Source: Streptomyces sp. NBC_01142
Lineage (GTDB): Bacteria > Actinomycetota > Actinomycetes > Streptomycetales > Streptomycetaceae
DNA: 64,000 nt
Direction: 5' to 3'
NCBI RefSeq assembly: GCF_026341125.1
Contig: NZ_JAPEOR010000002.1
Span: forward strand, 1,984,001 to 2,048,000
In this document: positions 33,994-43,994 of the stretch, piece by piece
Layout: each line of letters opens with the position of its first letter
Numbering within the stretch: the stretch's first letter is position 1
The notes under the pieces: generated by a model
Database searches by the model: none
What the model was told of the DNA's origin: nothing
What the model saw: the letters and a program-made list of their open reading frames with translations, nothing else
Translations under genes and position numbers: made by a program

Positions 33994-35253
33994 ATGAGCT
34001 CCGACAGCGCTGCCGCGCCGCAGCGGACGTGGCGGAACGGGCTGTACCAGGGGCTGCAGAAGGTCGGCCGCAGCCTCCAGCTCCCGGTGGCGGTTCTGCC
34101 TGCCGCCGGTCTGCTCGTCAGCCTCGGCAACCTATTCTCGGCGTCTCTGGACGGACCGTTCTGGGACAAGACCTCCAAGGTCCTCATGCTGGGCGGCGGG
34201 GCGATCCTGGACGGCGCCTTCGGTCTGCCGCTGCTGTTCTGCATCGGTGTCGCGATCGGCTTCGCGAAGAAGGCCGACGGTTCGACGGCCCTCGCCGCGG
34301 TTGCCGGATTCCTGGTCTACAGCAATGTGTTGAAGGCGTTCCCGATCGACGGCACGGTCACCGAGCTGCTCCCGGACGGCAAGCCGCAGAACCCGGGCGT
34401 CCTCGGCGGCATCCTCATCGGCCTGCTGACCGCGGTGATCTGGCAGCGCTACCACCGCACCAAGCTCGTCGACTGGCTCGGCTTCTTCAACGGCCGACGG
34501 CTGGTCCCGATCATCATGGCGTTCCTCTGCGTGATCCTCGGGGTGCTGTTCGGGCTGCTGTGGGAGCCAGTGGGTGACGCGCTGACCTGGTTCTCCAAGC
34601 AGCTGATCGATCTGGGCGCATGGGGTGCGGGCATCTTCGGTGTCGCCAACCGGCTGCTGATCCCCATCGGCATGCATCAGTTCCTGAACACGTTCTTCTG
34701 GTTCCAGGCGGGCGAGTACACGGCGGCCGACGGCAAGGTCGTCCAGGGTGACCTGACGCGCTTCTTCGCCGAGGACCCCTCGGCGGGCCAGTTCATGTCG
34801 GGCTTCTTCCCGATCATGATGTTCGGACTCCCGGCCGCCGCCCTCGCCATCGCGCACTGCGCCCGTCCCGAGCACCGCAAGAGGGTGATGGGGCTGATGA
34901 TCTCCGTCGCTCTCACCTCGTTCGTCACGGGTGTGACCGAACCCCTGGAGTTCTCCTTCATGTTCGCGGCGCCGCTGCTGTACGGCGTGCACGCGCTGCT
35001 GACGGGTGCGTCCATGGCGATCACCTGGGCGCTGGGGGTGCATGCGGGCTTCGCCTTCTCGGCCGGCTTGATCGACTACGTCGTCAACTGGCATCTGGAC
35101 ACCAAGCCATGGCTGATCATTCCGATCGGCCTGTGCTTCGCCGTCGTGTACTACGTGGTGTTCCGCTTCGCGATCACGAAGTTCGACATCCCCACTCCCG
35201 GTCGCGAACCGGAGGAGGTCGAGCAGGAGCTGGAGCGGGAGAGCACCAAGTAG
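33994..35253 (+). CDS. nagE1: PTS EIIC component, N-acetylglucosamine type
   Basis: 419 residues, about ten membrane helices. EIIC-Glc/NAG family motifs: LQLPVAVLPAAGLLVSLGN, GVAIGFAKKADGSTALAAVAG, IPIGMHQFLNTFFWFQAGEY, SAGQFMSGFFPIMMFGLPAAALA and FVTGVTEPLEFSFMF. It transports the sugar while EIIB phosphorylates it. GGGAGG lies six bases before the ATG. In S. coelicolor the neighbouring paralogue NagE2 is the main GlcNAc permease; the role of this copy is less clear. Confidence 0.88.
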   Translation: MSSDSAAAPQRTWRNGLYQGLQKVGRSLQLPVAVLPAAGLLVSLGNLFSASLDGPFWDKTSKVLMLGGGAILDGAFGLPLLFCIGVAIGFAKKADGSTALAAVAGFLVYSNVLKAFPIDGTVTELLPDGKPQNPGVLGGILIGLLTAVIWQRYHRTKLVDWLGFFNGRRLVPIIMAFLCVILGVLFGLLWEPVGDALTWFSKQLIDLGAWGAGIFGVANRLLIPIGMHQFLNTFFWFQAGEYTAADGKVVQGDLTRFFAEDPSAGQFMSGFFPIMMFGLPAAALAIAHCARPEHRKRVMGLMISVALTSFVTGVTEPLEFSFMFAAPLLYGVHALLTGASMAITWALGVHAGFAFSAGLIDYVVNWHLDTKPWLIIPIGLCFAVVYYVVFRFAITKFDIPTPGREPEEVEQELERESTK

Positions 35254-35385
35254 CCACCCGCTCCCGCCCCGTAACCCCCCGCAAGACCCTCGGCCCCCAT
35301 GACCCGGGGCCTCATGTCGTACATGTCAATTTATGATCCAGGCCACAGAAATCGAAGGTTCCTTATAGAACCCTCACGTGCTACA

Positions 35386-35401
35386 ACTGGTCTACACCAC
35401 T
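35386..35401. promoter_or_regulatory. DasR-responsive element 1 of nagE2
   Basis: ACTGGTCTACACCACT matches the dre consensus at nearly every position. It is the first of two sites in the nagE2 promoter region. Confidence 0.88.
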
Positions 35402-35402
35402 G

Positions 35403-35418
35403 AGTGGTGTAGACCACG
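35403..35418. promoter_or_regulatory. DasR-responsive element 2 of nagE2
   Basis: AGTGGTGTAGACCACG overlaps the dre consensus and is spaced 17 bases centre to centre from site 1. Two adjacent sites suggest tight, cooperative repression of nagE2. Confidence 0.85.
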
Positions 35419-35527
35419 CGGCGGTCGCCGCGTTCCCCTTGAGACGCCGCCCTCCCCGTGTCATGTCCCCTGGCGGCGCCTTGCCCTCCCCCAGCCTCCG
35501 GCCGGGGGGACTCCCAGGAGGAAGTTG

Positions 35528-36796
<1,269 letters not shown>

Positions 36797-36821
36797 GCCT
36801 CAGGCATTCGGGCACCGCGCA

Positions 36822-36859
36822 CGAAGCCCCTGCCTTCCGTACGGAGGGCAGGGGCTTCG
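36822..36859 (+). terminator. hairpin after nagE2
   Basis: CGAAGCCCCTGCC TTCC and its complement GGAGGGCAGGGGCTTCG form a long GC stem with a minimal loop. Confidence 0.85.
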
Positions 36860-36900
36860 GTCTGTTCCCGCGTTTCGCGCCGGTCGCCGGACCTCGCGGG

Positions 36901-36936
36901 CTTCGCAGGCCTCGCAGGCCTCGCAGGCCTCGCAGG
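36901..36936. repeat. 9-bp tandem repeat CCTCGCAGG, four copies
   Basis: One variant and three exact copies in the gap between the nagE2 terminator and popR. No gene is present in this 290-base gap. Confidence 0.85.
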
Positions 36937-37087
36937 CCGTGTTCGGATCTCGCAGAGCGCGCCCAGCCCCGCGTCCAGTGCTGTGACCGGAAAGTTCACC
37001 GGCTCGCGACACCTCCAGTCCGCCCGCACGGCTTCACCCAGGGCAGAACGCCGCTCCCCCGGCGCCCCGGATCCCTAGGCTGAAGGG

Positions 37088-37519
37088 GTGAGCACTCATG
37101 CGCCGAACGAAGCCCGTGTCATCCCCCTGCGCCCGCAGACCTCGCCGCCCGGTTCCGGTGGGGCGACCCGCGCCCCGCAGCGACCGGCGGGAGCCCCACA
37201 GACACCCGCGCCGAGGGAAACCCTGTGGCGCGACCTCGTCGGCGGTGTGCTGCGGCGCGAGCGGCTCGCCCAGGAGCGCACGCTGAAGGACGTCGCGGAG
37301 GCGGCCCGGATCTCGATGCCGTACCTGTCGGAGCTGGAGCGCGGACGCAAGGAGGCCTCCTCCGAGGTGCTCGCGGCCGCCGCCCAGGCCCTCGGGCTCG
37401 GCCTCGCCGACCTGCTCTCGCTCGCCCAGGACGAGCTGGCCCGGTACGCCCGGAGCCGGGTGGGCCGGGGCCGCACGTCGCCCACGGCGCAGTACGACGG
37501 CCTCTGCCTCGCTTCCTAA
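37088..37519 (+). CDS. popR: PopR-like HTH regulator of clpP3-clpP4
   Basis: 143 residues. A disordered Pro-rich N-terminus (1-45) leads to an XRE-type HTH of the ClgR/PopR class: LRRERLAQERTLKDVAEAAR and ISMPYLSELERGRKEASSE. The C-terminus is AQYDGLCLAS. PopR activates the clpP3-clpP4 operon when ClpP1/P2 fails and is itself degraded through C-terminal Ala residues in S. lividans. Its identity rests on the HTH subtype and on clpP4 and clpP3 lying next door, now separated by an IS110 element inserted just after this stop codon. Confidence 0.78.
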   Translation: MSTHAPNEARVIPLRPQTSPPGSGGATRAPQRPAGAPQTPAPRETLWRDLVGGVLRRERLAQERTLKDVAEAARISMPYLSELERGRKEASSEVLAAAAQALGLGLADLLSLAQDELARYARSRVGRGRTSPTAQYDGLCLAS

Positions 37520-37520
37520 T

Positions 37521-38814
37521 GTTGTTGTCAAGCAGCCGGTGTCACTGGGGGTGCGACCTGGTAGCACCGTCGGTCGCGGATCAGGGCCCATAGGACGTTG
37601 ACGCGTCGGCGGGCGAGGGCGAGCACGGCCTGGACGTGTTTCTTCCCCTCGGCGCGTTTGCGGTCGTAGAACTTCCGGGAGTTGGGATCGCATCGGATGC
37701 TGACCAGCGCGGAGGTGTAGAACACCCGCTGCAATCGCCGGTGGTATGCCATGGGCCGGTGGAGATTGCCGCTGACCTTGCCCGAGTCACGCGGCGCGGG
37801 AGCGACACCGGCGAAGGCCGCCAGGGCGTCCGGGGAGTCGAACTCGTCGAGGCTGCCGCCGATGGCGGCGAGGAACTCCGCACCGAGCACGGTGCCGATG
37901 CCCGGAACACTTTGGACTATGTCGGCGAGTTCGTGCTCGCGAAACCGGCCCTCGATGAGCTTGTCCATCTCGGAGATCTGCTCGTTGAGGGTCATCACCT
38001 CCTCGGCCAGGGTGTGGACCAGCCTGGCGATGGTCTTCTCCCCTGGGATCGAGGTGTGCTGGCGCTCGGCGGCCCCGACCGCCGCCTCGGCCAGGGCCCT
38101 CGCGTTACGGACCTTGCGGTTGGCCAGCCACTTGGTCAGCCGCGAGGTGCCGGTGCGGCGGATCGCGGCCGGGGTCTGGTAGCCCGTCAGCAGCTTGAGC
38201 GGTCCGGCGTTGGTCACGTCCAGGGCCCGTTCCAGGGCCGGGAACATGCTCATCAGGGTGCCGCGAAGGCGGTTGACCACGCGGGTGCGGTCCTCGACAA
38301 GGTCGGCACGGCGTCCAGTCAGCAGCTTGAGCTCGATGGCGGCTTCGTCGCCGGGGCGGATGGGCCGCAGGTCGCGGCGCATCCTGGCCTGGTCGGCGAT
38401 CACGTAGGCGTCGCGGGCATCGGTCTTGCCCTCACCGCGGTAGCCGTCGGAGGCCCGGTTGACCAGGCGGCCGGGGATGTAGAGGACCTCCTGGCCGTGG
38501 CTGACCAGCAGGGCCAGCAGCAGCGCGGGCTCGCCCCCGGTCATGTCGATGGCCCAGGTGACCTGACGGCCGTCGGCCAGGTCGAGGACGTCACCGATCA
38601 GCTTCAGCAGCTCGGGCTCGTCGTTGGCGACCCGCCGCGAGAGCAATGTCTTGCTGTCGGCGTCCATCGCAAGGCCGTGATGATGGCCCTTGCCGCTGTC
38701 GATGCCCACCCATATCCGGCTCATCGCGCTCCTGCCATGCGTATTCGTACGGTTCGTACCACGGACGACCTCGCCGGCATTGCTCTACTCAGCGACTTGT
38801 TCGCACTTCCTAAT
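37521..38814 (-). mobile_element. IS110-family insertion sequence (limits uncertain)
   Basis: One transposase gene with short noncoding ends. The nine-base sequence CTTCCTAAT occurs at 37512-37520, overlapping the popR stop, and again at 38806-38814. If these are the flanking copies, the element is about 1.3 kb. If the left end is longer, as IS110 elements with bridge RNA often are, the element may reach about 38940. No terminal inverted repeats are seen, as expected for IS110. Confidence 0.65.
37528..38724 (-). CDS. IS110-family transposase (bridge-RNA-guided recombinase type)
   Basis: 398 residues, intact. The N-terminal DEDD RuvC-like domain has VGIDSGKGHHHGLAMD (first acidic residue), AIDMTGGEPALLLALL and GKTDARDAYVIADQAR. 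The C-terminal transposase_20 domain has the Ser-recombinase-like block SVPGIGTVLGAEFLAAIG with FAGVAPAPRDSGK. IS110 enzymes use a noncoding bridge RNA to recombine donor and target DNA. The ATG has a GGAGCG just upstream. An intact frame suggests a recent insertion. Confidence 0.92.
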   Translation of the reverse strand: MSRIWVGIDSGKGHHHGLAMDADSKTLLSRRVANDEPELLKLIGDVLDLADGRQVTWAIDMTGGEPALLLALLVSHGQEVLYIPGRLVNRASDGYRGEGKTDARDAYVIADQARMRRDLRPIRPGDEAAIELKLLTGRRADLVEDRTRVVNRLRGTLMSMFPALERALDVTNAGPLKLLTGYQTPAAIRRTGTSRLTKWLANRKVRNARALAEAAVGAAERQHTSIPGEKTIARLVHTLAEEVMTLNEQISEMDKLIEGRFREHELADIVQSVPGIGTVLGAEFLAAIGGSLDEFDSPDALAAFAGVAPAPRDSGKVSGNLHRPMAYHRRLQRVFYTSALVSIRCDPNSRKFYDRKRAEGKKHVQAVLALARRRVNVLWALIRDRRCYQVAPPVTPAA

Positions 38815-38969
38815 CGGCGGCCGAGTCGTCGTGGGGCGCCGGGCGGCGAAGCGAGGGAAGCCACCGTCGGCAGCAGCCTGATAGCCACACCCGACACCCC
38901 TGGGTGTCCTCACCCTACGAATGGGAGGACCAACCCGATCAAGAAGGTAGAGCGGCCTGACCGAACCGA
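38725..38969. other. 5' noncoding region of the IS110 transposase, candidate bridge RNA
   Basis: About 245 bases without a gene. Read on the minus strand it contains GACACCCAGGGGTGTC, a perfect hairpin, and further GC-rich segments capable of folding, ending just before the transposase start. In IS110-group elements this is where the bridge RNA is encoded. I cannot fold it properly by eye. Confidence 0.35.
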
Positions 38970-39008
38970 CGGCCGGTACGACGGGGCGCACCACCGCCGT
39001 ACCGGCCG
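38970..39008. terminator. hairpin downstream of clpP4
   Basis: CGGCCGGTACG and CGTACCGGCCG pair perfectly over 11 bases around a 17-base loop. It would end the clpP3-clpP4 transcript and perhaps, before the insertion, popR. Confidence 0.65.
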
Positions 39009-39040
39009 GCTCGCCGGCCTTCGGCCACGGCCGCGCGGGG

Positions 39041-39643
39041 TCAGACGAACGCGAGCCGTCGGCTCAGCACCTCGTCGGCGAGCCCGTAGGCGACGGCCTC
39101 CTCGGCGGTGAGCACCTTGTCCCGGTCCATGTCCGCGCGCAGCGTCGCCACGTCGTGATGCGTGTGCCGGGACAGGACCTCCTCCACCTGCGAGCGGATG
39201 CGGACCATCTCCTTGGCCGCGAGGCTGAGGTCGGAGACCGTCCCCTGCCGGCCGTCGCTGGCCGGCTGGCCGAGCAGCACCCGCGCGTGCTGGAGCACGA
39301 ACCGTCGCCCGGGATCTCCGCCGGCCAGCAGCACCGCCGCCGTCGACGCCGCCTGACCGACGCAGAACGTGGAGATCGGCGCCTGCACGAACGTCATCGT
39401 GTCGTAGATCGCCATCAGCGAAGTGAACGATCCACCGGGCGAGTTGAGATAGATCGAGATCTCGTGCTCCGGGTTCGCCGACTCCAGATGCAGGAGTTGC
39501 GCGATGACCACATTGGCGACCCCGTCGTCGATCTCGGTGCCGAGGAAGATGATCCGCTCGTTCAGCAGCCGGCTGAAGACGTCGTAGGACCGCTCACCCT
39601 GCGCGGTCCGCTCGATGACGTAGGGAACCGTGTACGACCCCAT
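39041..39643 (-). CDS. clpP4: ClpP4 protease subunit, catalytic His position altered
   Basis: 200 residues. ClpP fold: [41 protein letters not shown], the Ser motif GQAAST (S100), and [13 protein letters not shown] near the end. At the position of the catalytic His, where ClpP has HQP, this protein reads LLGQP (G125). The ATG lies two bases after the clpP3 stop (TGACATG), so the two are coupled. It probably forms a mixed ring with ClpP3 and may be structural rather than catalytic. Confidence 0.88.
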   Translation of the reverse strand: MGSYTVPYVIERTAQGERSYDVFSRLLNERIIFLGTEIDDGVANVVIAQLLHLESANPEHEISIYLNSPGGSFTSLMAIYDTMTFVQAPISTFCVGQAASTAAVLLAGGDPGRRFVLQHARVLLGQPASDGRQGTVSDLSLAAKEMVRIRSQVEEVLSRHTHHDVATLRADMDRDKVLTAEEAVAYGLADEVLSRRLAFV

Positions 39644-39644
39644 G

Positions 39645-40283
39645 TCACAACCCCATCCGTCGGCGCGACGCGGCCGGGCGGATGTCGGCGAGCGACTCCA
39701 CCACCCGGTCCACGATCCCGTACTCCCTGGCCTGCTCGGCCGTGAACCAGCGGTCCCGGTCGCCGTCCCGCGCGATCGTCTCCTCGCTCTGCCCGGTGTG
39801 CTCGGCGGTGATCCGCTCGACGGCCTTCTTGGTGAACTGGAGGTTCTCCGCCTGGATCTCGATGTCCGCGGCGGTGCCACCGATGCCCGCTGAGGGCTGG
39901 TGCATCATGATCCGCGCGTTCGGCAGCACCAACCGCTTGCCGGGCGCCCCCACGGTGAGCAGGAACTGGCCCATGCTGGCGGCGAACCCCATCGCCAGCG
40001 TCGAGACGTCGTTCGGGATGAGCCGCATGGTGTCGTAGATGGCGAGACCCGCGGTGACCGACCCGCCGGGGCTGTTGATGTACAGGCTGATGTCGGTGCG
40101 CGGGTCCTCCGCCGACAGCAGCAGCAGCTGCGCGCACACCCGGTTGGCCGACACGTCGTCGACCTGTGAGCCGAGGAGGACGATCCGCTGGGCGAGCAGC
40201 TGTGCCGCGAGATGGTCGTCGAAGCGGCTGGGCGGTGTGTCGCCCTCCTCCGCGCGGGGCCGGAGCGTGGTGAGTGGAGTCAT
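39645..40283 (-). CDS. clpP3: ClpP3 protease subunit
   Basis: 212 residues. Motifs: [53 protein letters not shown] (S103), ARIMMHQPS (H128) and [18 protein letters not shown]. The Ser-His-Asp triad is complete. AAGGAGACC precedes the ATG; a start 13 codons earlier is less likely. It heads the clpP3-clpP4 operon, which in Streptomyces is switched on by PopR when the main ClpP1/P2 peptidase is missing or blocked. Confidence 0.92.
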   Translation of the reverse strand: MTPLTTLRPRAEEGDTPPSRFDDHLAAQLLAQRIVLLGSQVDDVSANRVCAQLLLLSAEDPRTDISLYINSPGGSVTAGLAIYDTMRLIPNDVSTLAMGFAASMGQFLLTVGAPGKRLVLPNARIMMHQPSAGIGGTAADIEIQAENLQFTKKAVERITAEHTGQSEETIARDGDRDRWFTAEQAREYGIVDRVVESLADIRPAASRRRMGL

Positions 40284-40355
40284 CTGGTCTCCTTGTCGAG
40301 GCAGGATTGCTGTCGGCTCCACTCTTGACCTCGGGAGATCATCGGATGCGGTTTC

Positions 40356-40370
40356 TCTGCCCGCCGCAGA
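40356..40370. promoter_or_regulatory. candidate PopR box upstream of clpP3
   Basis: TCTGCCCGCCGCAGA lies about 73 bases before the clpP3 start. As I recall, PopR recognises TCTGCC-3N-GGCAGA; this site matches at all but one position and is a perfect five-base dyad around CCGCC. Confidence 0.65.
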
Positions 40371-40394
40371 TTCGCCACGAGCAGAGATGACGGC

Positions 40395-40818
40395 TCAGCC
40401 CTGGCCGAGCTCGGTGGGGCGGGTAGTGGCCATCTGGACGACGAAGCCCTCGTCGTCAGGGGTGAGCAGGCGGGGACGGCCTCCCGCCCACTGAGGGTCC
40501 AGGCGGGCCAGGCCGATCTCGTTGAACCGGTGGATCACATCCCGCACGTGTCCTCGTCGGCCTGGACAAGCCGGGCGATCACCGGCACCCGGTTCCCGCC
40601 GGCAGATGCCAATGGCATCATCGCCCGGCGACAGCGCACCGAGCCGGTACTGCCCCGGCGCACGATCTGCTGAAGCTTCTGCCCTTCCTGATCGGTCAGT
40701 CTTCACACCCGCACAGGCTCGGCCACCACACCTCCAGCGGTCGGAACGACGTCACCGCCCGTCCAACCGCTCCAACCGCTCCAACCGCCAACCCGGCGAG
40801 CTCATGCGGTCACAGCGC
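40395..40818 (-). pseudogene. IS630-family transposase remnant with left end
   Basis: The noncoding end at 40727-40818 leads into a GTG-started frame VAEPVRV that is stopped at once. Continuing in other frames one reads RRGSTGSV, VPVIARLVQADED, then RDVIHRFNEIGLARLDPQWAGG and PRLLTPDDEGFVV, the IS630 helix-turn-helix and linker. At least two frameshifts and a missing DDE domain show that it is dead. It lies between the clpP3 promoter and the phosphodiesterase gene. Confidence 0.75.
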
Positions 40819-41570
40819 TAGACCTCGTAGACCGCGCCCGGAACGGCGATCTCGGTCGGGCCTCCGTACACCGCGCGCGCGTCGGCCAGGTTCTGCCGGG
40901 GGTCGGTCCACGGCGGGATGTGGGTCAGCACGAGCCGGCCGGCCCTCGCGCGCTGCGCGTGCGCCCCGGCCTCGCGGCCGTTGAGGTGGAGGTCGGGGAT
41001 GTCCTCCTTGCCGTGCGTGAAGGACGCCTCGCACAGGAACAGATCGCTGCCGTCGGCGAGTTCGTGCAGGGCCTCGCAGACACCGGTGTCACCGGAGTAC
41101 GTGAGCACCTTGCCGGCGTGCTCCAGACGGATGCCGTACGCCTCGACCGGGTGGTGCACCTTCTCCGTACGGACGGAGAACGGGCCGATGTCGAAGCTGC
41201 CGGACTTCAGCGTGCGGAAGTCGAAGACCTCGCTCATGGCGGAGGGGGAGGGGGTGTCCGCATAGGCGGTGATGAGCCGCTGCTCGGTGCCCTCGGGGCC
41301 GAAGACCGGGAGAGGGTCGCAGCGGCCGCCGTCGTGGCGGTAGTAGCGGGCGACGAAGTACCCGCACATGTCGATGCAGTGGTCCGCGTGGAGGTGGCTG
41401 AGGAAGATGGCGTCGAGGTCGTAGAGACCGACATGGCGCTGGAGCTCGCCCAGGGCGCCGTTGCCCATGTCGAGGAGCAGCCGAAAGCCGTCGGCCTCTA
41501 CGAGGTAGCTCGAGCAGGCCGATTCCGCGGACGGAAACGACCCCGAGCAGCCGACGACGGTGAGCTTCAT
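40818..41570 (-). CDS. metallo-beta-lactamase-fold phosphodiesterase, Rv1339-like
   Basis: 250 residues. N-terminal MKLTVVGCSGSFPSAESACS, the metal site HLHADH (H59-L-H61-A-D63-H64), YSGDTG, LFLCEASFTH and a terminal VLTHIPPWTDP. Sequence and gene neighbourhood (near cysM, cysO, mec, rph and rdgB) match M. tuberculosis Rv1339, an atypical class II cyclic nucleotide phosphodiesterase that lowers cAMP. Cytoplasmic. The stop codon abuts the IS630 relic, so the element may have inserted right behind the gene. Confidence 0.87.
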   Translation of the reverse strand: MKLTVVGCSGSFPSAESACSSYLVEADGFRLLLDMGNGALGELQRHVGLYDLDAIFLSHLHADHCIDMCGYFVARYYRHDGGRCDPLPVFGPEGTEQRLITAYADTPSPSAMSEVFDFRTLKSGSFDIGPFSVRTEKVHHPVEAYGIRLEHAGKVLTYSGDTGVCEALHELADGSDLFLCEASFTHGKEDIPDLHLNGREAGAHAQRARAGRLVLTHIPPWTDPRQNLADARAVYGGPTEIAVPGAVYEV

Positions 41571-41794
41571 GGAGCTTGAACCTCCGTTGACGAGGAGGGC
41601 TGGGGGAAGGTCGTGCGGTCTGTCGAGCGTAAGGCGCGAAAGGCCTGGTCGCTCCTTGGTCGCAGGCTGTTGTGGGGGAACTCACCTGCGTTGTCACCGG
41701 TTCGGGGGGCGCGGGTGGGACGGCGTGCGCGGGCCGGGACGGGAGGCGGTGCGGAAGGCGCGCATGCCGACCGGTGCGCCGGTACCGTCTGGGT

Positions 41795-42304
41795 ATGGAC
41801 ACGTCGTGGTGGCTCGCTGTGTTTGCCGTGGTGGTGATCGCGCTGGTCGCCGCGGTGGTGGACGGGCGGGGCCGGAGCGGGAGCCGCCGGCCCGGCGGGC
41901 GTGCCCGTCCGCCGGGCCGGCCGACCGGCCCGCGGCGCGGGCCGAAACGGAGGCCGCAGCCGGGCGAGATCTGGTGGGCGGATGTGCCGTACGAGGACGG
42001 GCACGGGTCGAAGGACAGGCCGTGCCTGGTGCTGTCGGTACGGGGCGCGCGCGGGGTACGCGGCGTCCGGGGCGTACGTGGCGCCCAGAACGGCACGGCG
42101 CTGGTCGCGAAGATCACGAGCAAGTACCGCGACGAGAAGGCGGGAGTGATCTCGCTGCCGCCGGGGACGGTGGGCGACGCCCACGGCAGGCCGAGCTTCC
42201 TGGAGACGGCGGAGCTGCGCGAGGTCGCGATGTGGGAGTTCCGGCGCCGGGTGGGCGTGGTGGACCCCACGGTCTGGGACCAGGTCCGGCACCTCGCGGT
42301 GTGA
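41795..42304 (+). CDS. membrane-anchored PemK/MazF-like protein
   Basis: 169 residues. An N-terminal membrane helix (WWLAVFAVVVIALVAAVV, about 5-22) and a basic Pro-Arg linker precede a PemK/MazF fold: PGEIWWADVPYEDGHGSKDRP, CLVLSV, and later LREVAMWEFRRRVGVVD. A short repeat GVRGVRGVRG sits in a loop. MazF proteins are mRNA endonucleases paired with an antitoxin; no antitoxin gene is adjacent, and the membrane anchor is unusual. It is convergent with cysM and divergent from the phosphodiesterase gene. Activity is uncertain. Confidence 0.8.
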   Translation: MDTSWWLAVFAVVVIALVAAVVDGRGRSGSRRPGGRARPPGRPTGPRRGPKRRPQPGEIWWADVPYEDGHGSKDRPCLVLSVRGARGVRGVRGVRGAQNGTALVAKITSKYRDEKAGVISLPPGTVGDAHGRPSFLETAELREVAMWEFRRRVGVVDPTVWDQVRHLAV

Positions 42305-42468
42305 CGGGGTGGGGCGGCCGGCCCTCCGGGCGCCCGTACCCCAGAGCAACGGGCGGGTGGGTGGCAGCGGGCGCCGCCCCGCACCTCCCGAGGGACGGGC
42401 GGGTGGACAGGCGCCGTGTTCCGGGCAGGGGCTGCACCTCCGCGCCCCCGCCCTACGCCCCTACGCCC

Positions 42469-43697
<1,229 letters not shown>

Positions 43698-43799
43698 GGC
43701 ATGGGCTCCTGTCGGGCGTGTGGCGGGGGCATGAGGGGCGCGCGGCTCTGGGACCCCCGCGCGAGGGGTGGTGCGGTGGTGCGCTCGGGCCGTCCGTGG

Positions 43800-43916
43800 T
43801 CAGAACGCGGCGGGGCACGTACACATGGCGCTGGCGAGGCGGCACAGGTCGACGTGCAGCCGCGCCACGAGCAGCACAGTGCTCGGCGTCTTGTCGCTCA
43901 CGTCGTGGAAAACCAT
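43800..43916 (-). CDS. cysteine-rich leader peptide upstream of cysO-cysM
   Basis: 38 residues, MVFHDVSDKTPSTV, then LLVARLHVDLCRLASAMCTC and PAAF. The core R-x-H-V-D-L-C-R-x-A-S-A matches the small putative leader peptides that precede sulfur-assimilation genes in Streptomyces. Three Cys codons fall close together near the end (C25, C32, C34). No Shine-Dalgarno is seen, but a TACGAT -10 hexamer lies six bases upstream of the ATG, so the message may be leaderless. It probably senses charged tRNA-Cys by ribosome stalling and so controls cysO-cysM. Confidence 0.8.
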   Translation of the reverse strand: MVFHDVSDKTPSTVLLVARLHVDLCRLASAMCTCPAAF

Positions 43917-43994
43917 GCGGTCATCGTATCGATTCCCGGTCCGTGTTCCGGAATGTGATCCCGCATGGTGGACATCTCATGCTCACCAGCTGGA

